The notes: a model not told the origin generated them from the letters alone. A stretch of DNA of 64,000 nt from Pelagibacterium sp. 26DY04 (GCF_031202305.1 NZ_CP101731.1:930001-994000), one strand, 5' to 3'; shown: positions 7,109-16,422, counted from the stretch's first letter. Translations and numbers: made by a program.

Positions 7109-8254
7109 ATGGCCGATGGGCCTTCAACCGAACTTCTCAAAACGGCGCTCTATGACCGTCACGTCGCTGCGGGCGGACGGATCGTCGAATTCGGCGGCTA
7201 TGCCTTGCCCGTGCAATATGCCGGGATCGTCGCCGAGCACAATCACACGCGCGAGGCGGCGAGCCTGTTCGATGTCTCCCATATGGGACAGGTCGTGGTC
7301 ACCGGCCCCGATCACGCGACCACCATTGCCGCCCTCGAAGCCCTGACGCCAGCCGACCTGGCTTCGCTCGCGCCCGGCGAAATGCGCTATACGGTGCTGC
7401 TCAACGATCAAGGCGGCATCGAGGACGATCTGATCATCACCCGCCCGGCCGAAGGGCAGGCGCCCGATGGCGTGATGTTCATGGTGGTCAACGCCGCCCG
7501 CAAGCATCACGACCTCGACTTCATGCGCGCCAAGGCGCCCGCCGATATCGCCTTCGACCTTCGCGACGATCTTTCGCTCATAGCCCTGCAAGGACCGCGC
7601 GCCGCCGAGGTGCTGGCAAAGCACACCGACATCACCGAGACGCTCGGCTTCATGCAGGCCGGCCCGGCGACCGTCGGCGGCTTTGCTGTGAACGTCTCGC
7701 GCTCGGGCTATACCGGCGAGGATGGGTTCGAGCTCTCCATCGCCAATCAAGATGCTCCGGCGCTTTTCGATCTGCTGATCGCCGATCCGCTTGTCGAGCC
7801 GGCAGGGCTGGGCGCGCGCGACAGCCTGCGGCTCGAAGCCGGGCTCTGCCTTTACGGGCACGATATGACCGACACTGTCGATCCGGTCTCCGCCGGCCTG
7901 CTCTTTGCCATCGGCAAACGCCGCCGCACCGAGGGCGGCTTTACCGGCGCCGACGCGGTTCTGGCGACGATTGCCGAGGGCGCAAAGGCCAGGCGCGTGG
8001 GCATCCGTTTCGAGGGCCGCCAGCCCGTGCGCGAGGGCGCAGAACTGGTCGATGCCGATGGCAATGTGATCGGAAAGATCACCTCGGGCACGTTCGCGCC
8101 CACCGCTCAGGCCTCGATTGCCATGGGCTATGTGCCCGCCGAGATCGCCCGCGAGGGTGAAGCCGTGACGGCGATGGTGCGCGGCAAGCCCATCGCCGGC
8201 ACTATCGTCAAAATGCCATTCGTTCCGCAGCGCTATTTCCGCAAACCGGCCTAA
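7109..8254 (+). CDS. gcvT: Glycine cleavage system T protein (aminomethyltransferase)
   Basis: GcvT moves the methylene group from the aminomethyl-lipoyl arm of the H protein to tetrahydrofolate and releases ammonia. The 381-residue protein carries VQYAGIVAEHNHTREAASLF, FDVSHMGQ, the SRSGYTGEDGFELS segment that contributes to folate binding, and LRLEAGLCLYGHDM. The C-terminal beta-barrel domain includes ITSGTFAPT and IAMGYVP. The length is normal. A GGAGAG site (7097-7102) sits well before the ATG. It is the first gene of a gcvT-gcvH-gcvPA-gcvPB operon under the tandem glycine riboswitch, so glycine should induce it. Confidence 0.97.
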   Translation: MADGPSTELLKTALYDRHVAAGGRIVEFGGYALPVQYAGIVAEHNHTREAASLFDVSHMGQVVVTGPDHATTIAALEALTPADLASLAPGEMRYTVLLNDQGGIEDDLIITRPAEGQAPDGVMFMVVNAARKHHDLDFMRAKAPADIAFDLRDDLSLIALQGPRAAEVLAKHTDITETLGFMQAGPATVGGFAVNVSRSGYTGEDGFELSIANQDAPALFDLLIADPLVEPAGLGARDSLRLEAGLCLYGHDMTDTVDPVSAGLLFAIGKRRRTEGGFTGADAVLATIAEGAKARRVGIRFEGRQPVREGAELVDADGNVIGKITSGTFAPTAQASIAMGYVPAEIAREGEAVTAMVRGKPIAGTIVKMPFVPQRYFRKPA

Positions 8255-8273
8255 CCCACAAGGGGACCTCACC

Positions 8274-8639
8274 ATGACCACCCGCTACACCACCGACCAC
8301 GAATATGTCCGCACCGAAGGCAAGATCGGCACCGTGGGCATTTCCAACTACGCCCAGGAACAGCTCGGCGACATCGTCTTCGTGGAACTGCCTGCGGTCG
8401 GGGCGAGCTTCAAGAAGGGCGACGAGGTTGCCGTCGTCGAATCGGTCAAGGCCGCTTCGGAAATCTACGCGCCCGTGTCCGGCACCGTGACCGAGATCAA
8501 CGAGGCGCTTTCCGACGAGCCCGGCCTCATCAATTCCGACCCTGCCGCCGCCGGCTGGATCTTCAAGCTCGAACTCGCCGACGAGGCCGAACTCGAAGGC
8601 CTCATGGACGAGGCCGCCTACGCCGACCACACGGCATAA
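8274..8639 (+). CDS. gcvH: Glycine cleavage system H protein
   Basis: The H protein is the lipoylated carrier that shuttles the aminomethyl group between the P, T and L proteins. The 121-residue sequence begins [11 protein letters not shown] and contains [20 protein letters not shown] and the lipoylation site [14 protein letters not shown], with K59 as the modified lysine. Length matches the family. The ATG lies 19 bases after gcvT and follows AGGGGA. The L protein (dihydrolipoyl dehydrogenase) gene is not in this cluster, as is usual, since it is shared with 2-oxoacid dehydrogenases. Confidence 0.97.
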   Translation: MTTRYTTDHEYVRTEGKIGTVGISNYAQEQLGDIVFVELPAVGASFKKGDEVAVVESVKAASEIYAPVSGTVTEINEALSDEPGLINSDPAAAGWIFKLELADEAELEGLMDEAAYADHTA

Positions 8640-8659
8640 TTTTTATTCTCGGAGCCGCG

Positions 8660-10000
8660 ATGCGCTATCTCCCCCATTCCGCCGCCGATCGCCAGCACAT
8701 GCTGGCAACGATCGGTGCATCATCGATCGACGATCTGTTTGCCGCCGTGCCCAAATCGGTGCTGGGGACCTTCAGCCCCGATTTGCCGGACCATCAGCCC
8801 GAATTCGCCGTCGAGGCGCATATGCGCGCCCTGGCGAACCGCAATCACGCGGCGGGCGACGGCCCGTTCTTCGTGGGCGCCGGCGCCTATCGCCACCATG
8901 TGCCGGCCACCGTCGATCACCTGATCCAGCGTTCGGAATGGCTCACCGCCTATACGCCTTACCAGCCGGAAATCTCCCAGGGCACGCTGCAGATGCTCTT
9001 TGAGTTCCAGACCCAGGTGGCGCATCTGACCGGCATGGATGTGGCCAACGCGTCGATGTATGACGGCTCGACCGCGACCGCCGAAGCGGTGCTGATGGCG
9101 CGGCGCATCACGCGCAAGAACAAGGTATTCCTCTCGGGCGGCCTGCATCCGCAATATCGCGACACGGTGGTGACCTACCTCTCGGGCGAGGAGGGGCTGG
9201 AATGCCTTTCGCCCTCGCCGGAAGGGCAGGGCGATATCATCGACCATATCGATGACGACACCGCCGCCATCGTGATCCAAACCCCCGATTTCTACGGCCA
9301 CATCCGCAACGTCTCCAAGCTCGCCGAAGCCGCGCATGCCAAGGGCGCGCTGCTGATCGTCGTGGTCACCGAGATCGTCTCGCTCGGGCTCCTTGAGGCA
9401 CCCGGCGCGCTCGGTGCCGATATCGTGGTGGCCGAGGGCCAGTCGCTGGGCAATCCGCTGACCTTCGGCGGGCCTTATGTCGGCCTGCTCGCCTGCCGCG
9501 AGAAATTCGTGCGCCAGATGCCCGGCCGGCTCTGTGGCGAAACCGTCGATGCCGATGGCCAACGGGGCTTCGTTTTGACGCTCTCGACCCGCGAGCAGCA
9601 CATCCGCCGTGAAAAGGCGACGTCCAACATCTGCACCAATTCCGGCCTCTGCGCCCTGGCGTTCTCGATCCACCTTTCCCTGCTTGGGGAAAAGGGGCTC
9701 ACGCGCCTCGCCAAGCTCAACCATTCACGCGCCATCGCGCTCGCCGACGCTTTGGCCGGGGCAGGACTCGAAGTGCTCAACGAGAGCTTCTTCAACGAGA
9801 TGACGGTTCGCCTGCCGGTGCCCGCCGCTCCCGTCGTCGAGGCGCTGGCGGCCAACGGCATTCTCGCCGGCCTGCCGGTGTCGCGGCTCGAACCGGACAA
9901 GCCCGAGGTCGAAAACCTCCTCATCCTCGCCGCGACCGAACTCACGACCGATGCCGACATCGCCGCCCTGGTCGACGCCCTCAAGGGAGAACTGGCATGA
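8660..10000 (+). CDS. gcvPA: Glycine dehydrogenase (decarboxylating) subunit 1
   Basis: This 446-residue protein is the N-terminal half of the P protein, which decarboxylates glycine with pyridoxal phosphate. It opens [19 protein letters not shown], the usual start of GcvPA, and shows [34 protein letters not shown] and [16 protein letters not shown]. GcvPA lacks the PLP lysine, which is supplied by subunit 2 encoded next. Many Rhizobiales carry a single fused gcvP; the two-gene form seen here is a useful lineage marker. The gene follows gcvH by 20 bases with a GGAG site and overlaps gcvPB through ATGA. Confidence 0.96.
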   Translation: MRYLPHSAADRQHMLATIGASSIDDLFAAVPKSVLGTFSPDLPDHQPEFAVEAHMRALANRNHAAGDGPFFVGAGAYRHHVPATVDHLIQRSEWLTAYTPYQPEISQGTLQMLFEFQTQVAHLTGMDVANASMYDGSTATAEAVLMARRITRKNKVFLSGGLHPQYRDTVVTYLSGEEGLECLSPSPEGQGDIIDHIDDDTAAIVIQTPDFYGHIRNVSKLAEAAHAKGALLIVVVTEIVSLGLLEAPGALGADIVVAEGQSLGNPLTFGGPYVGLLACREKFVRQMPGRLCGETVDADGQRGFVLTLSTREQHIRREKATSNICTNSGLCALAFSIHLSLLGEKGLTRLAKLNHSRAIALADALAGAGLEVLNESFFNEMTVRLPVPAAPVVEALAANGILAGLPVSRLEPDKPEVENLLILAATELTTDADIAALVDALKGELA

Positions 10001-11547
10001 GCATGAACACCCAAGGGCGCCCGACCGCCCCGGCTGCCGATAATCTCGCCGCTTCCGGCGGCGCTTCGGCGCTGCTTCCCGCCGAGCCGCTGCTGTTCGA
10101 GATCGGCGATCGCGACCATTCGGGCGTCGATCTGCCCGATGTCGAGGTCTCCGACGATCGTCTGGGCGGGCTGCGCCGCAAGAGCGAGCTGGACCTGCCG
10201 GGGCTGACCGAGCCGGAAGCCATGCGCCACTATGTGCGGCTGTCGCGCCGCAATTATTCCATCGATTCCGGCATGTATCCGCTCGGTTCGTGCACCATGA
10301 AGCACAATCCGCGATTGAACGAGAAAATGGCCCGGCTGCCCGGCTTTGCTGACGTCCATCCGCTCCAGCCCACATCGACGGTGCAGGGCGCGCTGGCGGT
10401 CATGTCTGAGCTCAGCCACTGGCTGATGGAGCTGACCAACACCGCCGCCGTATCGCTCTCGCCCAAGGCCGGTGCTCATGGCGAACTCTGTGGCATGATG
10501 GCGATCAAGGCCGCCCACGAGGCCAAGGGGCAGGGGCATCGCAAGGTCGTTCTCGTTCCCGAAAGCGCCCACGGCACCAACCCCGCGACCGCCGCGTTCC
10601 TGGGCTATTCGGTCAAGTCGATCGACGCCAATGAGAACGGCACCGTCGATGTCGAGGCGGTCAAGGCCGCGCTCTCGGACGATGTCGCGGCGATCATGCT
10701 CACCAATCCCAACACCTGCGGGCTGTTCGAATCCCAGATCATCGAGATCGCCCAGGCGGTCCACGAGGCCGGTGCCTATTTCTACTGTGACGGCGCCAAT
10801 TTCAACGCCATCATGGGCGTGGTGCGGCCGGGGGATCTCGGCATCGATGCCATGCACATCAACCTCCACAAGACCTTCTCGACGCCTCACGGCGGCGGGG
10901 GGCCGGGCGCCGGCCCGGTGGTGCTTTCCGAAGCGTTGGCGCCCTTCGCGCCGGTTCCGTTCCTGCGCAAGGACGGCGAGACCATCGAGCTGGTCGAACA
11001 TGTCCAGGGCGATGCCTTCGGGCGCCTGACGGCCTTCCACGGCCAGATGGGCATGTATGTGCGGGCGCTGACCTATATGCTTAGCCACGGCGCCGACGGT
11101 CTGGCCCAGGCGGCGCGCGATGCCGTGCTCAACGCCAACTACCTCAAGGCACGCCTGCAGGATCTGTTCTCGGCACCCTTCAACGGCCAGCCGGTGATGC
11201 ACGAAGTGCTGTTCGACGACGAGTTCTTGAAGGGCACAGGGGTCTCCACCCTCGATTTCGCCAAGGCGATGATCGATGAGGGCTTCCATCCCATGACCAT
11301 GTATTTCCCGCTCGTCGTGCATGGGGCCATGTTGATCGAGCCCACCGAAAGCGAATCGCTTCAGACGCTCGATACCTTCGCTGCGACCATGCGCGAGCTG
11401 GCCGAAGACGCCAGGAACGGCAATGCGGCCCGCTTCACCTCCGCCCCCACCCGCGCCCCGCTGCGTCGGCTCGACGAGACGCGCGCGGCGCGCCAGCCGC
11501 GTCTGAAGTGGTCGGCGCCAGCCGATGATCGTCAGGCCGCCGAATAG
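9997..11547 (+). CDS. gcvPB: Glycine dehydrogenase (decarboxylating) subunit 2
   Basis: The 516-residue protein is the PLP-binding half of the split P protein. The cofactor lysine is K292 in [18 protein letters not shown], and the [16 protein letters not shown] and [13 protein letters not shown] segments typical of the family are present. Its first ATG overlaps the gcvPA stop (ATGA), pointing to translational coupling and a stoichiometric heterotetramer. An extra tail of about 35 residues rich in Arg and Ala ([20 protein letters not shown]) follows the conserved core. A GC-rich hairpin lies just beyond the stop codon. Confidence 0.96.
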   Translation: MSMNTQGRPTAPAADNLAASGGASALLPAEPLLFEIGDRDHSGVDLPDVEVSDDRLGGLRRKSELDLPGLTEPEAMRHYVRLSRRNYSIDSGMYPLGSCTMKHNPRLNEKMARLPGFADVHPLQPTSTVQGALAVMSELSHWLMELTNTAAVSLSPKAGAHGELCGMMAIKAAHEAKGQGHRKVVLVPESAHGTNPATAAFLGYSVKSIDANENGTVDVEAVKAALSDDVAAIMLTNPNTCGLFESQIIEIAQAVHEAGAYFYCDGANFNAIMGVVRPGDLGIDAMHINLHKTFSTPHGGGGPGAGPVVLSEALAPFAPVPFLRKDGETIELVEHVQGDAFGRLTAFHGQMGMYVRALTYMLSHGADGLAQAARDAVLNANYLKARLQDLFSAPFNGQPVMHEVLFDDEFLKGTGVSTLDFAKAMIDEGFHPMTMYFPLVVHGAMLIEPTESESLQTLDTFAATMRELAEDARNGNAARFTSAPTRAPLRRLDETRAARQPRLKWSAPADDRQAAE

Positions 11548-11554
11548 GCCTACA

Positions 11555-11580
11555 GCCTCCCCGCGATGGCGCGGGGAGGC
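11555..11580 (+). terminator. GC-rich hairpin after the gcv operon
   Basis: GCCTCCCCGC (11555-11564) pairs perfectly with GCGGGGAGGC (11571-11580) across a six-base loop, 7 bases after the gcvPB stop. AAAAAC follows rather than a T-run, so it is either a weak terminator, a 3'-end stabiliser, or one of the CTCCCC-type intergenic palindromes seen elsewhere in the window. Confidence 0.45.
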
Positions 11581-11644
11581 AAAAACACCTTTTACGGCTC
11601 CGGTAAAGCCCTTAAACTTCGAGGGTACAAGTCGGAGGGCGTCG

Positions 11645-12694
11645 ATGTCGAATATGAACCCCCACGTGCTTGAAACCTTCAGGTTTCAGGCCGAGGCCTG
11701 CCGAATCCTGGGCTCACCCTTCACCGCCACACTCTGTGATCTGCTCGCCGAAAGGCTGACCGATTCGTCGCGATTCGGCGCGCGCATCCTCAACTGGCCC
11801 GAATCGGCGCGGGCCGATGCCATTGCCCTGCGGGCGACCGGCGCGCTTCACGCGCTGGTGCGTTCGGGGCGGGCCCGCGATCTGGCCCAGCTTTATCCGC
11901 CCCTCGAGGCCAAGCCCGATCAGCTTTGGGACGCCATCGAGAAGGCCATCGAAAAGCACGACGATTTCCTGCACGATTTTCTCGACAGCCCGCCCCAGAC
12001 CAACGAGGTGATGCGTTCCTCGCCGCTCCTGGGCATGTCGCTGCGGCTCACCGAGAGCCTGAAACTGCCGCTGGCGCTCTATGAGATCGGGGCGAGCGCG
12101 GGGCTCAACCTCTTCTTCGATACCTACCACTACCTGTTGGGCGATGATCGCGAGTGGGGCGACAGCAACGCGCTCGTCCATATCGAGAGCGAATGGCGCG
12201 GCCATGTTCCATCGCTGGATGCCGACCTGAAAATCGTCAGCCGCGCCGGTTGCGACCGCAATCCGCTCGATCCGCACAATCCCGACAGCGTGGAGCGGCA
12301 ACTGGCCTATATCTGGGCCGATCAGCATAACCGTATCGGACGTGTCTCGGCCGCGCTCTCAGCGGCTGCCTCGGTGCCCTACGCGGTGGAGAAGGCCGAT
12401 GCGGCCGATTGGGTAGAGGCGCGGCTGGGCGAAGCGCCCGAGCCGGGCGTGGCACGGGTCTTTTTCCACACCATCGTGTGGCAATATCTGCCCGAGGAAA
12501 CCAAGGCGCGGATAACGGCTGCGGTCGAAGCGGCCGGCGCCAATGCGACGGCCGACAGTCCGCTGGTCTGGATGTATATGGAAGCCGAAGATCACCCCGC
12601 CGGCGCCGTGCTCAAGCAGACCGTCTGGCCGGGAGGCGAGCAGGAGACGGTGGGGCTATCGGACTATCACGGCCGCTGGGTCGATTGGGCATGA
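11645..12694 (+). CDS. DUF2332 family protein
   Basis: The 350-residue protein belongs to the DUF2332 family, whose function is unknown. The ATG at 11645 is preferred because GGAGGG lies 7 bases upstream and the family similarity begins at HVLETFRFQAEACRILGSPF; the frame is open earlier but without resemblance. Visible family blocks are LLGMSLRLTESLKLPLALYE, EIGASAGLNLFFDTYHY, YIWADQHNRIGRVSAAL and VFFHTIVWQYLPEETK. The EIGASAGLNL segment looks like motif I of a Rossmann-type methyltransferase, which I offer only as a hint. The gene stands alone between the gcv hairpin and a strong terminator. Confidence 0.85.
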   Translation: MSNMNPHVLETFRFQAEACRILGSPFTATLCDLLAERLTDSSRFGARILNWPESARADAIALRATGALHALVRSGRARDLAQLYPPLEAKPDQLWDAIEKAIEKHDDFLHDFLDSPPQTNEVMRSSPLLGMSLRLTESLKLPLALYEIGASAGLNLFFDTYHYLLGDDREWGDSNALVHIESEWRGHVPSLDADLKIVSRAGCDRNPLDPHNPDSVERQLAYIWADQHNRIGRVSAALSAAASVPYAVEKADAADWVEARLGEAPEPGVARVFFHTIVWQYLPEETKARITAAVEAAGANATADSPLVWMYMEAEDHPAGAVLKQTVWPGGEQETVGLSDYHGRWVDWA

Positions 12695-12721
12695 AAAAAG
12701 GCGGCATCTAGCCGCCTTTTT
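12695..12721. terminator. Bidirectional rho-independent terminator
   Basis: A compact hairpin, GGCGGC / GCCGCC around ATCTA, is flanked by an A-run on the left and a T-run on the right. It starts directly after the DUF2332 stop codon and lies 27 bases before the end of the convergent RidA gene, so it can terminate both. Confidence 0.9.
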
Positions 12722-12747
12722 CCTTGGATGAGCTGGGTGGGCCGGGA

Positions 12748-13098
12748 TCAATCCAGCGCGGCGACCGCGATGATTTCCACGCGCAGATTGGGCGAGGCAA
12801 GGCGAGCCTCATAGCATGCGCGGGCCGGCGGATTGGCCGGATCTATCCACTTGTCATAGACCGAGTTCATCGCTGCGAAGTCTGCGATGTTGGACAGCAG
12901 CACCTGCACCGAGAGCACCTTGGATTTCGTGCTGCCCGCTTCGGAGAGAAGAGCGTCGATCTTTTCGAGAACCTGGGCCGTCTGCTCCTCGATGGTCGCA
13001 AATTCGTCCTTGGCCACCTGACCGGCCAGATAGAGGGTGTTGCCGTGCTTGACCGCCTGGCTCATGCGCGGGCCGGAATGAAGACGTTCGATGCTCAT
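12748..13098 (-). CDS. RidA/YjgF family protein (enamine/imine deaminase-like)
   Basis: The 116-residue protein has the RidA fold, whose best-known members hydrolyse reactive enamines and imines released by PLP enzymes. It reads VKHGNTLYLAGQVAKDEFAT, then TAQVLEKIDALLSEAGSTKSKVLSV and ends with PARACYEARLASPNLRVEI. The catalytic arginine of archetypal RidA, in a SRxxVxV-type context, corresponds to RACYEARLA here, and the usual ExxxIA tail is EIIAVAALD. It may belong to a subfamily with different substrates. It lies downstream of the ATP synthase operon but a terminator separates them. Confidence 0.88.
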   Translation of the reverse strand: MSIERLHSGPRMSQAVKHGNTLYLAGQVAKDEFATIEEQTAQVLEKIDALLSEAGSTKSKVLSVQVLLSNIADFAAMNSVYDKWIDPANPPARACYEARLASPNLRVEIIAVAALD

Positions 13099-13121
13099 GG
13101 TTCTCTCCTTTGTGAGTGCAT

Positions 13122-13148
13122 AAAAAAGCGGGCCGCGCCGGGCCCGCT
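13122..13148 (-). terminator. Rho-independent terminator of the atp operon
   Basis: Read on the minus strand, AGCGGGCC pairs with GGCCCGCT around a short loop and is followed by TTTTTT. It lies about 24 bases after the atpF stop codon and ahead of the ridA-like gene. Confidence 0.88.
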
Positions 13149-13171
13149 CTCGATTTGCGATTGCGTGCAGC

Positions 13172-13654
13172 TCAATTGAGCCGGCTGCCGACTTCCTTGA
13201 TCGACTGGTCGATCAGATTGGCGCCGTTTTCCTTGGCCTGGTTGGCAAGCAACAGCCGCGCCGCTTCGATGGCGACGTCCGCCGAACGGGCCCGCACTTC
13301 GGAAAGCGCCTGAGCCTCAGCCTGGGCGATCTTGTCTTCGACGGCCCTGGTGCGGCGTGCCACCATGTCCTGGAGTGCTTCTTCCGCCTCTGCCGTCATG
13401 CGCTCGGCCTCATCCTTGGCCGCGGCGACGATCTCTTCGGCTTCGCTTTCGGCAGCCTTGCGCTTGCGCTCGTATTCGGCCAGCAGGGCCTGAGCTTCCT
13501 CGCGCAGCCGCTTGGCTTCTTCCAGATCCGCCTCGATCCTGGCGATCCGGGCGTCCAGGGCGCGGGTGATGAGGCCCGGAACCTTGAAGTAGATGACGAT
13601 CGCAAAAAAGATCAGCAGTGCGATGAAGGCCCAGAAAGTGGCATCGAGTTCCAT
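13172..13654 (-). CDS. atpF: ATP synthase F0 subunit b
   Basis: Subunit b is one of two peripheral-stalk proteins that hold the F1 head against the rotating c-ring. The 160-residue protein has one N-terminal membrane helix (FWAFIALLIFFAIVIYFKVP, residues 7-26) and then a long charged, alanine-rich helix with EADLEEAKRLREEAQALLAE and ERKRKAAESEAEEIVAAAK. Length fits the family. It is the last gene of atpI-B-E-b'-b, 6 bases after the b' gene, and a rho-independent terminator follows. The F1 genes (atpHAGDC) are not in the window, which is the usual arrangement in Rhizobiales. Confidence 0.95.
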   Translation of the reverse strand: MELDATFWAFIALLIFFAIVIYFKVPGLITRALDARIARIEADLEEAKRLREEAQALLAEYERKRKAAESEAEEIVAAAKDEAERMTAEAEEALQDMVARRTRAVEDKIAQAEAQALSEVRARSADVAIEAARLLLANQAKENGANLIDQSIKEVGSRLN

Positions 13655-13660
13655 TTCCGA

Positions 13661-14290
13661 TTACTCCTTGCTGACCTTGGTGACCGCTTCACGGGCATCC
13701 GCGGCCGAGACATTGCCCACGAGCTGGGCAACGACGGCCTGGGCTGTCTCGGTGGCGATCTCATCCACACTGCCCAGGGCTTCGGCCTTGGTTGCGGCGA
13801 TCCGGGCTTCGGCTTCGGCCACCTTCTTGGTGAGATTGGCTTCGACCTTGGCGCGGGCCGCGTCGAGCTTTTCCTTGTTCTCGGCACGGGCCGCCTCGGC
13901 GATCCCGTGAGCGTTCGACCGCGCCTCGGCAAGCGCTGCCTCATAGGAGGCGATGGCCTGGTCCGTCTTCTGGCGCAGGCGCTCCGCCTCTGCCAGATCG
14001 CCTTCGATCCGGTCGCGGCGTTCCTCGAGGATTTCGCCGATCCGGGGCAGGGCGACCTTCTTCATGATGAAGTAGAGTGCCGCAAAGGTGATCGCCAGCC
14101 ACAGAAGCTGGGAGGGAAAAGTGGTCGCATCGAAAGGCGGGAACACGCCCGTGACGTGCTCTTCGCCACCGGCGCCGACCACTTCGTGCGTTTCGCCGTC
14201 CGGAGACTCTTCGAGCGAGATGATGTTGGATTCGAGCGGCTCTACGGCCTCTTCGACTTCCGTTTCCTGAGCCTGGACCTGGCTAATCAT
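13661..14290 (-). CDS. atpF2: ATP synthase F0 subunit b' (second b subunit)
   Basis: Photosynthetic and many alphaproteobacteria make a b/b' heterodimer stalk, and this is the b' partner of the adjacent atpF. The 209-residue protein carries a 50-residue acidic leader (EVEEAVEPLESNIISLEESP) before FPPFDATTFPSQLLWLAITF, where the membrane helix begins; the lead is longer than in many homologues. A helical region rich in Ala, Glu and Arg follows, with LPRIGEILEERRDRIEGDL just after the membrane. Hairpins lie between it and atpE upstream, which may set lower expression than for the c subunit. Confidence 0.94.
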   Translation of the reverse strand: MISQVQAQETEVEEAVEPLESNIISLEESPDGETHEVVGAGGEEHVTGVFPPFDATTFPSQLLWLAITFAALYFIMKKVALPRIGEILEERRDRIEGDLAEAERLRQKTDQAIASYEAALAEARSNAHGIAEAARAENKEKLDAARAKVEANLTKKVAEAEARIAATKAEALGSVDEIATETAQAVVAQLVGNVSAADAREAVTKVSKE

Positions 14291-14320
14291 GCGCTATCCG
14301 CCAATTGCAAAATTTGGTGG

Positions 14321-14338
14321 GCCGGCTGACGAGCCGGC
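14321..14338 (-). other. Intercistronic hairpin between atpE and the b' gene
   Basis: GCCGGCT (14321-14327) pairs with AGCCGGC (14332-14338) around GACG. A second, looser hairpin with GGC-GCCG arms spans about 14350-14373. Stem-loops after atpE are known to help set the high c-subunit yield in other bacteria; that role here is inferred. Confidence 0.5.
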
Positions 14339-14396
14339 ACATGACGAGGCAGCCGAAGCGTGCTCCGGCCGCCTTTCATCGGACTGTTCGTGGTAA

Positions 14397-14624
14397 TTAG
14401 ACCGCGAACAGGAGCAGAAGGGCAACCAGGAACGAGAAGATGCCCAGAGCTTCGGTCACGGCGAAGCCGAAGATCAGGTTACCGGACTGGCTGGGAGCAG
14501 CCGACGGGTTGCGCAGGGCACCCGAGAGGAAGCTCCCGAAGATGTTGGCCACGCCGATGGCGGCGCCCGCCATGCCGAAACAGGCGATACCGGCACCAAT
14601 GTACTTTGCGGCTTCAGCTTCCAT
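14397..14624 (-). CDS. atpE: ATP synthase F0 subunit c
   Basis: Subunit c forms the proton-driven rotor ring. The 75-residue protein is a two-helix hairpin: [20 protein letters not shown] and [20 protein letters not shown], joined by the polar loop [13 protein letters not shown] with the conserved RNP. The ion-binding carboxylate is E58 in AVTEALGIF. The glycine-rich first helix is normal for a proton-type ring. It is expressed as part of the F0 operon, 47 bases after atpB, and has an AAAGGAT ribosome binding site just before the ATG. Confidence 0.97.
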   Translation of the reverse strand: MEAEAAKYIGAGIACFGMAGAAIGVANIFGSFLSGALRNPSAAPSQSGNLIFGFAVTEALGIFSFLVALLLLFAV

Positions 14625-14671
14625 TTTGTGATCCTTTCAAAGCCTTAGAACTTAACGAGGTCTATTGGAGA

Positions 14672-15445
14672 TCAATGCGACGGATGGATCGCATCGTTGA
14701 GGTACATGGAGGTCAGCACGGCAAAGACGTAAGCCTGAACCGTGGATACCATGAATTCGAGGGCAGTGATCGCAACGCCCATGATGAGCGGCAGAACCGC
14801 GCCAGCCACGCCGACCGCGCCGAGCGAAGCGAGCGAGACCACAAAGCCGGTGAACACCTTGAGGGTGATGTGGCCGGCGAGCATGTTTCCGAAGAGACGA
14901 ACCGAGAGCGAAATCGGACGCGAAAGGAACGAGATCACTTCAATCGGGGTGACGATGGGCACGATATAGCCCGGCACGCCGGACGGCACGAAGAGCTTGA
15001 GGAATTTCGGGCCGTTCTTGATGAAGCCGTAGGCGACGACCACCGTCATCACCAGCATGGCGAGCGCGAAGGTCACGATGATCTGGCTGGTGAAGGTGTA
15101 GAAATAGGGCACCATGCCGAACATGTTGCCGATGAAGATGAAGGTGAACAGCGAGAAAACGAAGGGGAAGAACTTCATCCCTTCGGTGCCCGCGCCACTT
15201 CGGACCATGTTGGCCACGAATTCATACGCCATCTCGCTGGTGAGCTGCCAGCGATTGGGCACCAGGCCCCGGCGGCGGGTCGACAGGATCAGATAGGTGC
15301 AGATCGTCAGCGTCGTCAGCACCATGAACAGCGACGAATTGGTGAACGAAAGGGTGATGCCGCTGCCTTCGGTGCCGTCGCCGCCAATGGTCCCGAGGGT
15401 GAAGATGTCGTAGATGACAAATTGGTGAATCGGATCGTTCGCCAA
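14672..15445 (-). CDS. atpB: ATP synthase F0 subunit a
   Basis: Subunit a provides the proton half-channels against the c-ring. The 257-residue protein begins [15 protein letters not shown] and has about five to six membrane helices. The essential arginine is in [14 protein letters not shown], and the last helix contains [20 protein letters not shown] with the conserved glutamine. [19 protein letters not shown] and [19 protein letters not shown] are typical of the alphaproteobacterial form. It follows atpI by 23 bases. Confidence 0.97.
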   Translation of the reverse strand: MANDPIHQFVIYDIFTLGTIGGDGTEGSGITLSFTNSSLFMVLTTLTICTYLILSTRRRGLVPNRWQLTSEMAYEFVANMVRSGAGTEGMKFFPFVFSLFTFIFIGNMFGMVPYFYTFTSQIIVTFALAMLVMTVVVAYGFIKNGPKFLKLFVPSGVPGYIVPIVTPIEVISFLSRPISLSVRLFGNMLAGHITLKVFTGFVVSLASLGAVGVAGAVLPLIMGVAITALEFMVSTVQAYVFAVLTSMYLNDAIHPSH

Positions 15446-15468
15446 GGTCTAAGCCCCTATCTCGCCCT

Positions 15469-15840
15469 TCAGTCCATATCATCCGCGTCTTGTGACGCGG
15501 TCTTGTTCGCATTCAGCTCCGCCACTACACGAGTGACGTTAACAATTCCAGCGGCAAAACCCACCATGAACATGATGAGCAGAGCCCATGGTGCCGTGCC
15601 GGCAAACATATCGATCAGGTAGCCGATACCCGAGCCAACCAGAATGGCTGCCACGAACTCGGCGCCGATGCGCAAACCGCGCGCCAGCGTCGACATGTCT
15701 CCCTGCCGGGACGCGTGCTGGGTGCCGTTGGCTGCAGCCCGCGCCTCCTGCGCCTTCCTGATCCGCGCCGCCAGATCGGATGTCTCCGACGGGGGCGGGG
15801 AAGGCGATTTTCCAGCCGGATTTTCGTTCGGATTGGTCAC
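15469..15840 (-). CDS. atpI: ATP synthase accessory protein AtpI
   Basis: AtpI is a small membrane protein encoded first in many F0 operons and thought to help assemble the c-ring or handle magnesium. The 123-residue protein has a polar N-terminus (about 55 residues, Pro/Ser/Ala-rich) and two membrane helices, GAEFVAAILVGSGIGYLIDM and WALLIMFMVGFAAGIVNVTR, which is the family pattern. It ends with a short acidic tail (ASQDADDMD). It is the first gene after a well-matched promoter 63 bases upstream. Confidence 0.92.
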   Translation of the reverse strand: MTNPNENPAGKSPSPPPSETSDLAARIRKAQEARAAANGTQHASRQGDMSTLARGLRIGAEFVAAILVGSGIGYLIDMFAGTAPWALLIMFMVGFAAGIVNVTRVVAELNANKTASQDADDMD

Positions 15841-15902
15841 TTCAAACCACCGCTCCAGCCAGGCAGGACACCCGGCAAGAGGGTGCCTTCAAAGTCGCGC
15901 GC

Positions 15903-15931
15903 ACCATAGTGGCGGCTCCCTATGGTGTCAA
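15903..15931 (-). promoter_or_regulatory. Sigma70-type promoter of the atp operon with an inverted repeat
   Basis: On the minus strand TTGACA (15931-15926) is followed after exactly 17 bases by TATGGT (15908-15903). An 8-bp inverted repeat, CACCATAG (15902-15909) and CTATGGTG (15920-15927), lies over the -10 box, the spacer and the edge of the -35 box, so it could also be an operator. The atpI start codon is 63 bases downstream of the -10 box. Confidence 0.72.
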
Positions 15932-16047
15932 GCTGGTGTGATCGGCAAATTGTCGAGACATATCAATAACTTGATGCGCCACGGTGCAGGTGCGGCATTG
16001 CGTCAACACCCCGATTGTGGTCGCACGATGACGCCGAAGGGATTCTC

Positions 16048-16422
16048 TTAGCCGGTTGCCGCCAGGGCCAGGAGCCCGCCGATGATGGCGACGTTCGACA
16101 TGAAGCCGTTAAAGAGCGCCGCCCGCTGCGGCCCTTCCTTATCCCAGAAATTGAGCATCATGACCGTCGCGAGCACGGTGAAGAGGATCAGCCCCAGGGC
16201 CGATGCCGCCGCGAACAGGCCGAGCGCCAACGTGATTCCCAGCACGATCTGGTAGATCGATCCCACGATCAGCACCAGCCGCGCCTGGGGCACGCCGCGC
16301 TCCTTCATGGCCGCGGTCATGGCGTCGAGCACCGGAAAGTGGCGCAGGCCGCCAATGATGAACAGTGCGCCCACAAGGATGCGGGCGATGATGATTGCCG
16401 TATCTGCCAATTCGGGTGTCAT
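16048..16422 (-). CDS. DoxX family membrane protein
   Basis: The 124-residue protein has four membrane helices (IIIARILVGALFIIGGLRHF; LVLIVGSIYQIVLGITLALG; LGLILFTVLATVMMLNF; NVAIIGGLLALAATG) and the DoxX signature of a G-x-x-F/H region in helix 1 and an R/N-F-W-D-K-E segment after helix 3. DoxX proteins are linked to redox or thiol homeostasis but their activity is not well defined. The ATG at 16422 overlaps the smc stop by one base (TGATG), which favours it over a TTG one codon earlier and implies coupling to smc. Confidence 0.85.
   Translation of the reverse strand: MTPELADTAIIIARILVGALFIIGGLRHFPVLDAMTAAMKERGVPQARLVLIVGSIYQIVLGITLALGLFAAASALGLILFTVLATVMMLNFWDKEGPQRAALFNGFMSNVAIIGGLLALAATG

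Noticed and set aside
9475..11322. A 615-codon minus-strand frame opposite gcvPA/gcvPB
   Set aside because: It has no recognisable motif, and spans two genes with confirmed function in the other orientation.
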